Source: Ancylobacter dichloromethanicus
GTDB lineage: Bacteria > Pseudomonadota > Alphaproteobacteria > Rhizobiales > Xanthobacteraceae
Assembly: GCF_018390645.1 (NCBI RefSeq)
Contig: NZ_JAHBGC010000004.1
Location: 417,613-481,612, forward strand
Length of the DNA: 64,000 nucleotides
Reading direction: 5' to 3'
Part shown: positions 1 to 9,634 of the stretch, piece after piece
Layout of the letters: each line of letters starts with the position of its first letter
Numbering within the stretch: position 1 is the first letter of the stretch
Made by a program: the position numbers and the translations under genes
The notes under the pieces: generated by a model
What the model saw: only the letters and a program-made list of their open reading frames with translations
What the model was told of the DNA's origin: nothing
The model's database searches: none

Positions 1-10
1 GCCACCGTCC

Positions 11-30
11 CTGCGGCACAGATGCCGCAG
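11..30 (-). terminator. Hairpin downstream of the kinase gene
   Basis: A perfect 8-bp stem (CTGCGGCA / TGCCGCAG) with a 4-nt loop lies just past the stop codon of the minus-strand kinase gene. No T-run follows it on the minus strand, so it is a weak terminator candidate at best. Confidence 0.3.
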
Positions 31-43
31 AGAGCGCAAATTC

Positions 44-2788
44 TCACTCCGCCAGCACCCGTGTCGAGGGGAAGATGATCTCGACGATGGTGCCGACATC
101 CACCGCGCTGCGGATGTTGAAGGCGGCGCGGTTGGCTTCCGCCAGCGCCTTGGTCAGCGGCAGGCCGAGGCCGGTGCCGCCCGAGCCGGCGCGGGCCGAG
201 GTGGTGATCTGCCGGAACGGCTCCATGGCGATGGCGACGTCGGATTCCGACATGCCGACCCCGGTGTCGCGCACCCGCAGCACCACCTCGCCCTCCTCGG
301 TGAGCGTGGTCGACAGGATGACCTGGCCGCCGGGCTGGGTGAACTTAATCGAGTTGGAGACGAGGTTCAGCACGATCTGCCGGATCGAGCGCGTGTCGGC
401 CACCACCGGGGGCAGGTCGGTGGCGAGCGAGGAGCGGATGATGATGCGTTCGCGATTGGCCTGCGGCTGCATGATGCCCATGCACTGCTGCACGATCTCG
501 TTCAGCGACACGCTGGTGAAGGCGAGGTCGAGCTTGCCGGCCTCGATCTTGGAGAGGTCCAGCAGATCGTTGATCAGCGAGACGAGATGCTCGCCGGAGG
601 CGTGGATGTCGCGCAGATAATCGCGGTAGCGCTGGTTCTCGATGCCGCCGAAGCGCTCCTCCATCATCACTTCCGAGAAGCCGATGATGGCGTTGAGCGG
701 CGTGCGGATCTCGTGGCTGATCTTGGCCAGGAAGTCCGACTTGGCGTGGTTGGCGCGCTCGGCGAGGCGCTTGGCCTCGATCAGTTCCTCCTCGGCGCGC
801 TTCCACTGGGTGATGTCGCGCAGCACGGCGCAGAACTTGGTCGGGTCGTCGCCGACGCGGCCGACCGTCATGAACAGCGGGATCAGCCCGCCCTCGCGCA
901 CGCGGCCGATCACCTCGCGCCCGTCATTGAGCACGCTGGCGACGCCGTTGGAGGCGAGGCCGTCGAGATAGTCGACGGCGGCGCGGTGGCTTTCCGGGGC
1001 GAGCAGCAGGGTGAAGGATTCGCCCTTCACCTCGCCGGCATTGAAGCCGAACAGTGCCTCGGCCGGATGGTTCATCGACAGCACGGTGCCGGCGGCGTCG
1101 ATCAGCACCACGCCATCGGTGGCGGTGTCGAGAATGGCGCGCAGTTCGCGCCCCGAGCTTTCCGCCTCACGCAGGGCGAGTTCCGCCTGAAGCAGGCGCT
1201 CATCCACCAGCGGGTCGGCCGGCACCGGCTCCGGCGCGGCGGCGCGATGCAGGACATAAAGCATCGCCGGGCCGCCCTCCCATGGCGAGGACAGCAGCCG
1301 CGCATCGACACGGATCGGCTCGCCGCCGGCGCCGAGAACCGTCAGCGGGCGGTCCTCGTCGGGGTCGGCCGCAGCGGAGGCGTCGAACAGGGTCGAAAGG
1401 CCGCCGGCCGCTTCGAGCGCGGCGAGGTCGGCATGGCCGGTCCAGTCCAGCAGGGCGCGGTTGGCATAGAGCAGCCGGTCGCCTCGGAAGGCGAGGAGGC
1501 CGAGCGGCAGCCGGTCCAGCACCGGGCGCTCGTCCTCGTGGCGCTCGCCCTCTTGGGCCAGCACGCGGCGCAGGCCCGCACCTTCGGCGCCTTCCCCGCG
1601 CAGGGGAGGCGCGTCAGCGAGGGCCGGGGGGACGGGGACGCTGTCATTTGCCGCCGGCTCCGGCAGGAGCGGCGGCGGCTCGGTGGCGACGGGCTCGACC
1701 GCCCCGGGCGTGGTCGAAGCCTCGGGCATGGAGATTTCCGGCTCGGACGAGGGAGGCGCGGACGGGTCGGCGGGATCGTCGACGCCTTCCAGCCGGGCGC
1801 CGAGCGCACGGGCGATCTCGCGGAAGGCGTTGCGCTCGCCGTTCGACAGCCCTTCCCAGGAGGAGCGGACATTGTCGCGCCCGGCCTCGCCATTGCCGGC
1901 GCGCAGCGGCACGACATTGGCCGGCGAGGGGACGAGGCTCAGCGTGACCCTTACCGGAGGGGCGGGTTCGGCCGGGTCGGCATCAGGCGTCGCCGTGTCG
2001 GGAGAGGCGTGGGGCGGCGGGGCAGGGGGCGGCGTGGCCGGAGCGGGCGTCACATTGGCGGGGGGAGCCGACATCGCCGGGGGCGGCGCGACGAACGTCT
2101 CGGGCCGGGCCTCCAGCGGCCGGCGCCCCTTCACCACGCCGAAGCCGCGCATGCCGGCGCCGCGAATGGGCGCGCCGCCCAATTCGACGTCGAGCGCATC
2201 GCCCTGGCCGGTCGGCAGATGCACGGGCAGATGGTTGAAGCTCAGCCCGTCCAGCACCGCCCGGTGGGCGTCCGGCGCGCCCAGCGCGCGCCAGTCGAGC
2301 CCGAAGATCTGTTCCGGCGGGCGGTCGAGCGCGGCGGCGAGGCGCGGGTCGACGCGGTTCAGTCGTGCGTCGACGCCGGTGCTCCAGGTGAAACGGGCCG
2401 GGACCGGCAGCGGCTCCTGCGCCGCGATGGCCGGGGCTGGCTCGGCCGGCGCGGCGGCGGGCACCGGGTCGAGGCCGACGAGGAGCAGCGCGCGGGCATT
2501 GCCAGCGACGAGCAGCGAGCAGGCGAAGGTCGCCGGGGTCAGCCGGCCCGGCAGCCGCAGCCGTTCCAGCCGCGCCGGCCGCGCGGCGCGCAGCGTCGCC
2601 GCCAGGGGCGGGGCGATGTTCTTGAGCGTGGCGGCGTCGAGCAGCGCCCGGCCGGCCGCATTCGCGGCAATCAGCGTTCCATCGACATGGGCGAGCACGG
2701 CCGGCGCCGCCGCCGCCAGGGCGGTGGCTGCCCGCGCGCGCAGCGCCTGCGTCGCCGCGCTGCCGAAACCGTCGCTCGGTGTGTTCAT
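44..2788 (-). CDS. PdhS-type PAS sensor histidine kinase (PleC/DivJ family)
   Basis: 914-aa soluble sensor kinase. The last ~230 residues hold a HisKA domain with the H-box [18 protein letters not shown], then a HATPase with N box ([10 protein letters not shown]), G1 (DTGVGM) and G2 (GTGLGLPL). The closing residues FPSTRVLAE are those I recall from Brucella/rhizobial PdhS kinases, which act on DivK in cell-cycle and polarity control. Two PAS-like segments precede the kinase (near residues 440-540 and 560-680). A long Ala/Pro-rich low-complexity linker separates them from an N-terminal sensory part. No membrane segment is seen. The start at 2788 is chosen over an upstream in-frame start at 2860 because AGGG precedes it at good spacing. 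The exact paralogue (PdhS, PleC or DivJ) cannot be decided from sequence alone. Confidence 0.85.
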   Translation of the reverse strand: MNTPSDGFGSAATQALRARAATALAAAAPAVLAHVDGTLIAANAAGRALLDAATLKNIAPPLAATLRAARPARLERLRLPGRLTPATFACSLLVAGNARALLLVGLDPVPAAAPAEPAPAIAAQEPLPVPARFTWSTGVDARLNRVDPRLAAALDRPPEQIFGLDWRALGAPDAHRAVLDGLSFNHLPVHLPTGQGDALDVELGGAPIRGAGMRGFGVVKGRRPLEARPETFVAPPPAMSAPPANVTPAPATPPPAPPPHASPDTATPDADPAEPAPPVRVTLSLVPSPANVVPLRAGNGEAGRDNVRSSWEGLSNGERNAFREIARALGARLEGVDDPADPSAPPSSEPEISMPEASTTPGAVEPVATEPPPLLPEPAANDSVPVPPALADAPPLRGEGAEGAGLRRVLAQEGERHEDERPVLDRLPLGLLAFRGDRLLYANRALLDWTGHADLAALEAAGGLSTLFDASAAADPDEDRPLTVLGAGGEPIRVDARLLSSPWEGGPAMLYVLHRAAAPEPVPADPLVDERLLQAELALREAESSGRELRAILDTATDGVVLIDAAGTVLSMNHPAEALFGFNAGEVKGESFTLLLAPESHRAAVDYLDGLASNGVASVLNDGREVIGRVREGGLIPLFMTVGRVGDDPTKFCAVLRDITQWKRAEEELIEAKRLAERANHAKSDFLAKISHEIRTPLNAIIGFSEVMMEERFGGIENQRYRDYLRDIHASGEHLVSLINDLLDLSKIEAGKLDLAFTSVSLNEIVQQCMGIMQPQANRERIIIRSSLATDLPPVVADTRSIRQIVLNLVSNSIKFTQPGGQVILSTTLTEEGEVVLRVRDTGVGMSESDVAIAMEPFRQITTSARAGSGGTGLGLPLTKALAEANRAAFNIRSAVDVGTIVEIIFPSTRVLAE

Positions 2789-3107
2789 GATCGCCCTGAA
2801 TGACCCCGCCGGTGCGAACCGGATGCCGGCGCCGGACCCGGGAAAGGGCCGCCACCGCACCTTGACAATAATGCGGGCGGGCGCGCCATGCCATGCACTC
2901 GCCCGCCTGTCGCTTCAGCTTCACCTTTTCCGGTTAATTGGTTGCCACTGATCCCGGTTAATCAGTTGCAACCAGCCGCCTCTCGGGAAGGTTGAATCGG
3001 GTTGCCTTTTGCGGTGCATCTACTACTTTGGTTGTAGGGAGCAGGCCGGATGGCCGGCCGCCTGCGAACGCCTAGAATGCCGCATCGTCGCAAGGAGCGC
3101 TTTCGCC
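2789..3107. other. Divergent intergenic region with direct repeat and PhaR-like core
   Basis: This 319-nt gap separates the kinase gene (-) from the first phasin gene (+), so it should hold both promoters. It contains a 16-nt imperfect direct repeat of the form CCGGTTAATNNGTTGC at 2930-2945 and 2954-2969 (24-bp period, one side of the helix only by about two turns). TGCGGTGCA at 3010-3018 fits the TGCRNYGCA core of PhaR-type sites. No convincing small ORF was found. Confidence 0.5.
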
Positions 3108-3482
3108 ATGGCCGACACGCCGAAACTGGACGTGCCTCCCGAACTGCGCACCATTGCCGAGCATGGAGTGGACCAGGCCCGCACCGCCATCGACGGTTTT
3201 CTCACCGCAGCGCACAAGGCGCTTGACGATGCCGGGCGGCAGGTCGACGCAGCGCATGGCAATGCCCGCGATCTCGGCCGCACCACGCTCGATTTCGCGG
3301 AGGCCAACATCGCGGCCGGCTTCGACTTCGCGTCCCGCATTGCCAAGGCGTCGACGGTGGACGAGTGGGCGCGCCTTCACGCCGATTACGTGAAGGAGCA
3401 GGCCGCCCGCCTCGCCGAGCAGGCCAAGGCGATCGGCGAGCGGGCGAGCGCTGCCTCGCCCTTCCCCAAGACCGGGAAGTGA
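3108..3482 (+). CDS. Phasin family protein (first copy)
   Basis: 124-aa helical, Ala/Glu/Lys-rich protein of the phasin_2 type. Phasins coat polyhydroxyalkanoate granules and limit their size and coalescence. The pattern of amphipathic helices with no signal peptide or membrane segment, and the central stretch FAEANIAAGFDFASRIAKA, fit the family. The ATG at 3108 is preceded by AAGGAG at 3092-3096. A longer in-frame extension back to 3009 has no ribosome site and is not used. A second, longer phasin gene follows 223 nt downstream on the same strand, separated by a strong palindrome, so the two are probably separate transcription units under the same regulator. Confidence 0.8.
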   Translation: MADTPKLDVPPELRTIAEHGVDQARTAIDGFLTAAHKALDDAGRQVDAAHGNARDLGRTTLDFAEANIAAGFDFASRIAKASTVDEWARLHADYVKEQAARLAEQAKAIGERASAASPFPKTGK

Positions 3483-3541
3483 GGGGCGATTTCGCCCACA
3501 TTTCTGCCTCCAAAAGCCCAAAAATCTGCATTTCCGGGTTG

Positions 3542-3576
3542 ATTGTGCATTGCAATATGATATTGCAATGCACAAT
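3542..3576. promoter_or_regulatory. 35-bp perfect palindrome, probable PhaR operator
   Basis: Perfect 17-bp arms around a single centre base. Each arm contains TGCANTGCA (3546-3554 and 3564-3572), so this is two nested operator-like sites, 18 bp apart. On the outward strands both read TGCAATGCACAA, which fits the motif TGCRNYGCASMA that I recall for Bradyrhizobium PhaR. It lies 130 bp upstream of the second phasin start. Binding by PhaR is inference. Confidence 0.65.
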
Positions 3577-3705
3577 TATAGTGGACGAGACGAGGCAAGG
3601 GGTCGGGTTTCAATCCTGACGACGCCTTTGCCGGTCAGGGCACGGCCGCAAGCGCGGAGCGGCCGTCGCCATCCTGAATCCGCCGCGAATGCGTGGAGAA
3701 AACCC

Positions 3706-4215
3706 ATGGTTGAGGCTACCGCCGTCCCGCCGACCCCGAAGAAGGCCGCCAAGGCCGCCACCTCTGCTTTCGAGGCGGCGATGCCCAAATTCGACATGCC
3801 GAAATTCGACATGCCGGCCCATCTGGAAGTGCCCGCCGTGGTGCGGGAGATGGCCGAGAAGAACGTGCAGAGCGCGCGCGACGCCTATGAGAAGATCAAG
3901 GCGAGCGCCGAAGAGACCACCGACCTGCTCGAAGATACCTATTCCACCGCTTCGAAGGGCATGGCCGAGTACAACGCCGTGGCGCTCGAGTCGCTGCGCA
4001 CCAATGTGAACGCCGCCTTCGACTATATGGGCGCGCTGTTCGGCGCCAAGAGCGTCTCGGAAGCGGTCGAGCTTTCGACCGGCCATATGCGCAAGCAGTT
4101 CGACGTGCTCTCGTCGCAGGCCAAGGAACTGTCGACGCTGGCGCAGAAGGTGGCCACCGATACCGCCGAGCCGATCAAGGCGTCGGTCGAGAAGAACATC
4201 AAGAAGTCGGCCTGA
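3706..4215 (+). CDS. Phasin family protein (second copy)
   Basis: 169-aa phasin_2-type protein. The N-terminal ~35 residues are Pro/Lys/Ala-rich and carry a tandem KFDMPKFDMP motif. The remaining helices include a conserved-looking FDYMGALFGAKSVSEAVELS segment typical of granule-associated phasins. The ATG at 3706 has GGAGAA seven bases upstream. An in-frame extension back to 3550 would run through the operator palindrome and is rejected. A rho-independent terminator follows at once, so the gene is monocistronic. Its position just before groESL suggests only proximity, because the chaperonin operon has its own promoter. Confidence 0.85.
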   Translation: MVEATAVPPTPKKAAKAATSAFEAAMPKFDMPKFDMPAHLEVPAVVREMAEKNVQSARDAYEKIKASAEETTDLLEDTYSTASKGMAEYNAVALESLRTNVNAAFDYMGALFGAKSVSEAVELSTGHMRKQFDVLSSQAKELSTLAQKVATDTAEPIKASVEKNIKKSA

Positions 4216-4240
4216 TCGCCGCTTCCGTTGCGATCCGACA

Positions 4241-4273
4241 CCCGGTCCGCGTCCTGCGCGGGCCGGGTTTTTT
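4241..4273 (+). terminator. Terminator of the second phasin gene
   Basis: GC-rich 11-bp stem (4241-4251 with 4257-4267, one G-T pair) followed by six T residues, 26 nt after the phasin stop codon. Confidence 0.85.
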
Positions 4274-4336
4274 CATGTCCGTCGGGCATCGCCGGCAGCA
4301 TGACACAATGTGACGGTCCTATCGCGCGCCGCCCGC

Positions 4337-4365
4337 TTGACTCGCCCGGGAGCCGTTCTTATTTC
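4337..4365 (+). promoter_or_regulatory. Sigma-70-type promoter of groESL
   Basis: TTGACT (4337-4342), 17-bp spacer, TATTTC (4360-4365). The CIRCE element begins 10 bp after the -10 box, the usual arrangement for HrcA repression of the first transcribed bases. Confidence 0.65.
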
Positions 4366-4374
4366 GGCGGCGGT

Positions 4375-4401
4375 TTGGCACTCATCCCTGAAGAGTGCTA
4401 G
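4375..4401. promoter_or_regulatory. CIRCE element (HrcA operator)
   Basis: TTGGCACTC, 9-nt spacer, GAGTGCTAG. This matches the CIRCE consensus TTAGCACTC-N9-GAGTGCTAA at 16 of 18 arm positions. HrcA binding here represses groESL until heat stress; that role is established for the element, and inferred for this copy. Confidence 0.92.
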
Positions 4402-4455
4402 TAGCTTCTCACCAGCGCCACGACGGCGCGCGACATGAAGACCGAGGATCGACCC

Positions 4456-4752
4456 ATGGCCAAGCTGAAGTTCCGCCCCCTGCACGACCGCATCGTGGTG
4501 AAGCGCCTCGACGCCGAAGAGAAGTCGGCCGGCGGCATCATCATCCCCGACAGCGCCAAGGAAAAGCCCTCCCAGGGCGAAGTTCTCTCCGTCGGCCCGG
4601 GCGCCCGCGACGAGGCCGGCAAGCTCGTCCCGCTCGACGTCAAGGCCGGCGACAAGGTGCTGTTCGGCAAGTGGTCGGGCACCGAGGTCAAGATCGACGG
4701 TCAGGACCTCCTGATCATGAAGGAATCCGACGTCATGGGCATCGTCGGCTGA
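4456..4752 (+). CDS. groES: Co-chaperonin GroES
   Basis: 98-aa GroES (Cpn10). It forms the heptameric lid of the GroEL folding chamber in the cytoplasm. Diagnostic stretches are [12 protein letters not shown] at the N terminus, the mobile loop [19 protein letters not shown] that contacts GroEL, and the C-terminal [18 protein letters not shown]. Length is normal. The ATG at 4456 follows GAGGA at 4444. It is 47 nt upstream of groEL and cotranscribed from the CIRCE-controlled promoter, so heat-shock induction through HrcA is expected. Confidence 0.98.
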   Translation: MAKLKFRPLHDRIVVKRLDAEEKSAGGIIIPDSAKEKPSQGEVLSVGPGARDEAGKLVPLDVKAGDKVLFGKWSGTEVKIDGQDLLIMKESDVMGIVG

Positions 4753-4781
4753 GCCGACTGTTCCTTCCCGGACTTAGCTGA

Positions 4782-6446
<1,665 letters not shown>

Positions 6447-6470
6447 GGACGTCCATCCCGAAGCATCAAC

Positions 6471-6505
6471 GAAAGGGCGCGGCGCGAGCCGCGCCCTTTC
6501 TGTTT
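6471..6505 (+). terminator. groESL terminator
   Basis: Perfect 13-bp stem GAAAGGGCGCGGC / GCCGCGCCCTTTC with a GCGA tetraloop and TGTTT behind it, 24 nt after the groEL stop. It can also serve the converging MarC gene, because the other strand gives a matching A/T flank. Confidence 0.9.
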
Positions 6506-6557
6506 GGCAGGCTGCCCGTGCAAGCCCGGCCGGAACGTCAGGGGCGCGGCGCGGGCC

Positions 6558-7181
6558 TCAGATCGGCGGCAGGTGCAGCCACTGCGCGGCAGCGCTCAGC
6601 ACGAGGTCGACCGCCAGCGCGGCGAGGATCATGCCCATCACCCGGCTGATGATCGAGGCGCCGCCGCGGCCGATGAGATGCACCAGCCGTCCCGCCGCCA
6701 GCATAACGGCCAGCGTGAACAGCAGCACCAGGCTGAAGGTGAGGATGGTCATCGCCCGCTCGGAAAAATCATGGCGGGCATTGTCGGTCAGGACCACCGC
6801 CGCGAGCATCGCGCCCGGGCTGGCGATGGAGGGGATGGCGAGCGGATAGATTGCGATCTCGACCGGGTTGAGCTCGGCCGGGGAGTGCGAGTCGCTGTGG
6901 CTCCTGCCATGGATCATGGTGAGCGCGAACAGGAACAGCACGATGCCGCCGGCGATCTGGAACGACTCGATCGACACGTCCATCGAGCGCAGCAGCCAGT
7001 GGCCGGCCATGGCGAAGAACACCAGCACGCCGAACGAGACCAGGACCGAGAGCAGGGCCGCCTTCTTGCGATCGGCGACACTGAGGCCGGCGGTGACGGT
7101 GAGGAAGACGGGAAGCGTCCCCAGCGGGTCGATCACCACCCACAGGGTGACGAATTCCTGAATGCGTTCCGCCCAGTTCAT
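6558..7181 (-). CDS. MarC family integral membrane protein
   Basis: 207-aa polytopic membrane protein with about six hydrophobic segments. The start WVVIDPLGTLPVFL and the later PLAIPSIASPGAMLAAVVL are the two half-repeats that mark the MarC/UPF0056 family (IDPxGxxPxF and PLAxPxxxGPG type). The substrate of the family is unsettled; the old link to multiple antibiotic resistance in E. coli was not upheld. The ATG at 7181 replaces an Arg-rich upstream extension that looks non-coding. The gene is divergent from rnhB and converges on the groEL terminator. No operon partner is seen. Confidence 0.85.
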   Translation of the reverse strand: MNWAERIQEFVTLWVVIDPLGTLPVFLTVTAGLSVADRKKAALLSVLVSFGVLVFFAMAGHWLLRSMDVSIESFQIAGGIVLFLFALTMIHGRSHSDSHSPAELNPVEIAIYPLAIPSIASPGAMLAAVVLTDNARHDFSERAMTILTFSLVLLFTLAVMLAAGRLVHLIGRGGASIISRVMGMILAALAVDLVLSAAAQWLHLPPI

Positions 7182-7378
7182 GATCCACTCGAATAGTTGC
7201 CGGATGCCCTGAAGCCAGCGCTGGCGGCGCTGGAAGACCCGGCGCCAGAGAGCCCGGCGCCGCACGGCTTATACCGTGCCTGCGCCGCAGCGGGGACTGT
7301 TGCATCATCGCCGCCCGATCGGCATGTTGCGCGGCGGCGCGCGGGCGTCTCCCCGAATCGTATGAAAGACCTTCGAAC

Positions 7379-8023
7379 ATGGCCGAGGCGCGACTGAAAC
7401 CGGACTTTTCGCGGGAGCGGGCCGCCCACCGCGCCGGCGAGGTGCCGGTGGCCGGGGTCGACGAGGTGGGGCGCGGCCCGTGGGCGGGGCCGGTGGTCGC
7501 CTGCGCGGTGGTGCTGGATCCCGCGCGGGTGCCCGAAGGGCTGGACGATTCCAAACGGCTCTCGGCCGTCCAGCGCGAAAAGCTGTTCGAGGCGATCTGC
7601 GCCACCGCCGAGGTCTCGCTCGCCTTCGCGCCACCCACCCGCATCGACGGTCACAACATTCGCCAGGCGACGCTGTGGGCGCTGGCCCGGGCGGTCGCGG
7701 GCCTGCCCTGCGCACCGCGTCTGGTGCTGGTGGACGGCAATGACCTGCCGCCCCTTGCCTGCACCGCCCGCACCATCATCGGCGGCGATGGGCTGGTCGC
7801 CTCCATCGCCGCCGCGTCGATCGTGGCCAAGGTCACGCGCGACCGGCTGATGGCCTCGCTCGGCGCGGCGCATCCCGGCTACGGCTTCGAGCGCCATATG
7901 GGCTATGGCACGCCCGAACATGCGCAGGCGCTGGCCGCGCTGGGGGCGTGCCGCCACCACCGCGCCAGCTTTGCCCCGGTGCGGGCGCGGCTGGCGATGC
8001 CGGCGCCGGAGGCGGCGGAATAG
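7379..8023 (+). CDS. rnhB: Ribonuclease HII
   Basis: 214-aa RNase HII, which cuts the RNA strand of RNA-DNA hybrids and removes misincorporated ribonucleotides. The motif [20 protein letters not shown] carries the first acidic pair (DE). [12 protein letters not shown] holds the third acidic residue, and [13 protein letters not shown] follows with the conserved KVxRDxxM. Length is normal for the family. It stands alone, divergent from marC and convergent with the SRPBCC gene, with only 8 nt between their ends. Confidence 0.96.
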   Translation: MAEARLKPDFSRERAAHRAGEVPVAGVDEVGRGPWAGPVVACAVVLDPARVPEGLDDSKRLSAVQREKLFEAICATAEVSLAFAPPTRIDGHNIRQATLWALARAVAGLPCAPRLVLVDGNDLPPLACTARTIIGGDGLVASIAAASIVAKVTRDRLMASLGAAHPGYGFERHMGYGTPEHAQALAALGACRHHRASFAPVRARLAMPAPEAAE

Positions 8024-8031
8024 CGGCGCGC

Positions 8032-8475
8032 CTACTGGCGGATGTCCGGCTCGACCAGCCGGGCGAGGCCGCGAAGCGATTCCTGCCAGCCGAGATAGCA
8101 GGCCTCGGGCGGGATGAGGTCGGGGATGCCGGCCTGGACGATGTCGATCTCGGTGCCGACCGAGACGGACTTCAACGTCACCGTCACTTCCATCTCGCCG
8201 GGCAGGTTGGGGTCGTCGAAACGGTCCGTGTAGCGCAGTCGCTCACCCGGCACGAGTTCGACATAGTCGCCGCCGAAGGCATGGCTGTCGCCAGTGGTGA
8301 AGTTGCGGAACGACATTCTGAACGTGCCGCCCACCCTCGGCTCGAAATGGTGCACGGTGCAGGTGAAGCCGTTGGGTGGCAGCCATTTGGCGAGCGCGTC
8401 GGCCTCCAGGAAGGCGCGATAGACCTTCTCGGCCGGGGCGGTGAGAACGCGATGCAGGCGGATGGTGCTGGGCAT
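8032..8475 (-). CDS. SRPBCC / AHSA1-like protein
   Basis: 147-aa START-fold (SRPBCC) protein of the AHSA1/CalC type. It begins TIRLHRVLTAPAEKVYRAFLE and has the typical WLPPNGFTCTVHHFEPRVGGTFRMSF stretch followed by GERLRYTDRFDDP. It ends with CYLGWQESLRGLARLVEP, where LGWQESL is the usual C-terminal helix. Members bind small hydrophobic ligands or assist stress proteins; the ligand here is unknown. The ATG at 8475 has GAGGTAG upstream; a 26-residue upstream extension is not supported. It lies downstream of cydB on the same strand, 130 nt away, probably as a separate unit. Confidence 0.85.
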   Translation of the reverse strand: MPSTIRLHRVLTAPAEKVYRAFLEADALAKWLPPNGFTCTVHHFEPRVGGTFRMSFRNFTTGDSHAFGGDYVELVPGERLRYTDRFDDPNLPGEMEVTVTLKSVSVGTEIDIVQAGIPDLIPPEACYLGWQESLRGLARLVEPDIRQ

Positions 8476-8605
8476 GGCTACCTCGTGAGTGGCGTGGGCG
8501 ACCGGGACCCGGGGTTCCGCGCGCGCTCGCGCCGTGCGGGCCGGTTCTGCCACGAGGACGAACGGGGCGCCGTCGATCCGACAGCGCGCCGCGAAATTTA
8601 CTCTG

Positions 8606-9634
8606 TCAGTGGTAGCCCTCGCCCTCGCGCACCTTGCCGCGGAACAGCCAGTAGACGAAGGCGATGTAGCCGAGGATCACCGGCAGCAGGAACACCGTGC
8701 CGATGAGCATGAAGACCTGGCTGGCCGGCGCCGCGGCGGTTTCCCACACGGTGAGCACGGGCGGCACGAGATAGGGGAAGATCGAGACGCCGATGCCGAA
8801 ATAACCGAGCAGGAAAAGCCCGATCACGCCGAAGAAAGGCAGATTCTCATAGCCTCGTTCCAGCCAGCGCCACACCGCATAGGCCAGTGCCAGCGTGAGC
8901 AGGGGCACCGGCGCGAGATAGAACAGGTTCGGCGTGGTGAACCAGCGCTCGGCGATGCGCGGAAAGGCGAGCGGCGTCCACAGGCTGATGATGCCCATGA
9001 AGACCAGCACCACCGGCAGCAGCATCTTCGCCCGGGCGCGCGAGCGGGTGGCGGCGGCGCCCTCGGTCTTCATCACCAGCCAGACGCTGCCGATCAGCGC
9101 GTAGCCCGCCACCACGCCGAAGCCGCACAGCAGCGCGAACGGCGTCGCCCAGTCCAGCGGGCCGCCGGCGAAGGCGTTGTTCTCCACCTTGATGCCCTGC
9201 ACGAAGCCGCCGAGCAGCACGCCCTGGAAGAAGGCGGCGAGCGTCGAGCCGCCAGCGAAGGCGATGTTCCACAGGAAGCGGCTGGTGTCGGCCACATGCC
9301 GGAACTCGAAGGCGACGCCGCGAAACACCAGCGCCAGCAGCATGAAGATGACCGGCAGGTAGAGCGCCGGCATGACGATCGAATAGGCGAGGGGGAAGGC
9401 GACCAGCAGCCCGCCGCCGCCGAGCACCAGCCAGGTCTCGTTGCCGTCCCAGAACGGGGCGACCGAACTCATCATCTGGTCCTTCTCCCGCTCGCTGGCG
9501 GCGAACGGGAAGAGGATGCCCATGCCGAGGTCGAAGCCGTCCAGCACCACATACATGGCGATGGCGATGGCGAGCAGCAGCGACCAGATGACGGGCAGGT
9601 ACCATTCCATGCCGGAGCCGACGAACATGCTCAT
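8606..9634 (-). CDS. cydB: Cytochrome bd-type ubiquinol oxidase subunit II
   Basis: 342-aa polytopic membrane subunit of a bd oxidase, starting with the family-typical region YVVLDGFDLGMGILFPF. It has FWDGNETWLVLGGGGLLVAFP and about nine hydrophobic helices. It partners CydA in oxidising ubiquinol and reducing O2 to water without pumping protons. The ATG at 9634 overlaps the cydA stop as ATGA, so translation is coupled. A second ATG at 9628 has better spacing from GGGGGA and is an alternative that changes two residues. No cydX-like small ORF is visible after the stop. Confidence 0.95.
   Translation of the reverse strand: MSMFVGSGMEWYLPVIWSLLLAIAIAMYVVLDGFDLGMGILFPFAASEREKDQMMSSVAPFWDGNETWLVLGGGGLLVAFPLAYSIVMPALYLPVIFMLLALVFRGVAFEFRHVADTSRFLWNIAFAGGSTLAAFFQGVLLGGFVQGIKVENNAFAGGPLDWATPFALLCGFGVVAGYALIGSVWLVMKTEGAAATRSRARAKMLLPVVLVFMGIISLWTPLAFPRIAERWFTTPNLFYLAPVPLLTLALAYAVWRWLERGYENLPFFGVIGLFLLGYFGIGVSIFPYLVPPVLTVWETAAAPASQVFMLIGTVFLLPVILGYIAFVYWLFRGKVREGEGYH

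Noticed and set aside
587..2803. Long open frame antisense to the PdhS-like kinase gene
   Set aside because: GC-rich shadow frame: no ribosome site, compositional bias of an antisense codon frame, and the opposite strand has clear kinase motifs.
8554..8605. cydX-like small ORF after cydB
   Set aside because: No start codon with a ribosome site and no membrane-helix frame in the gap.
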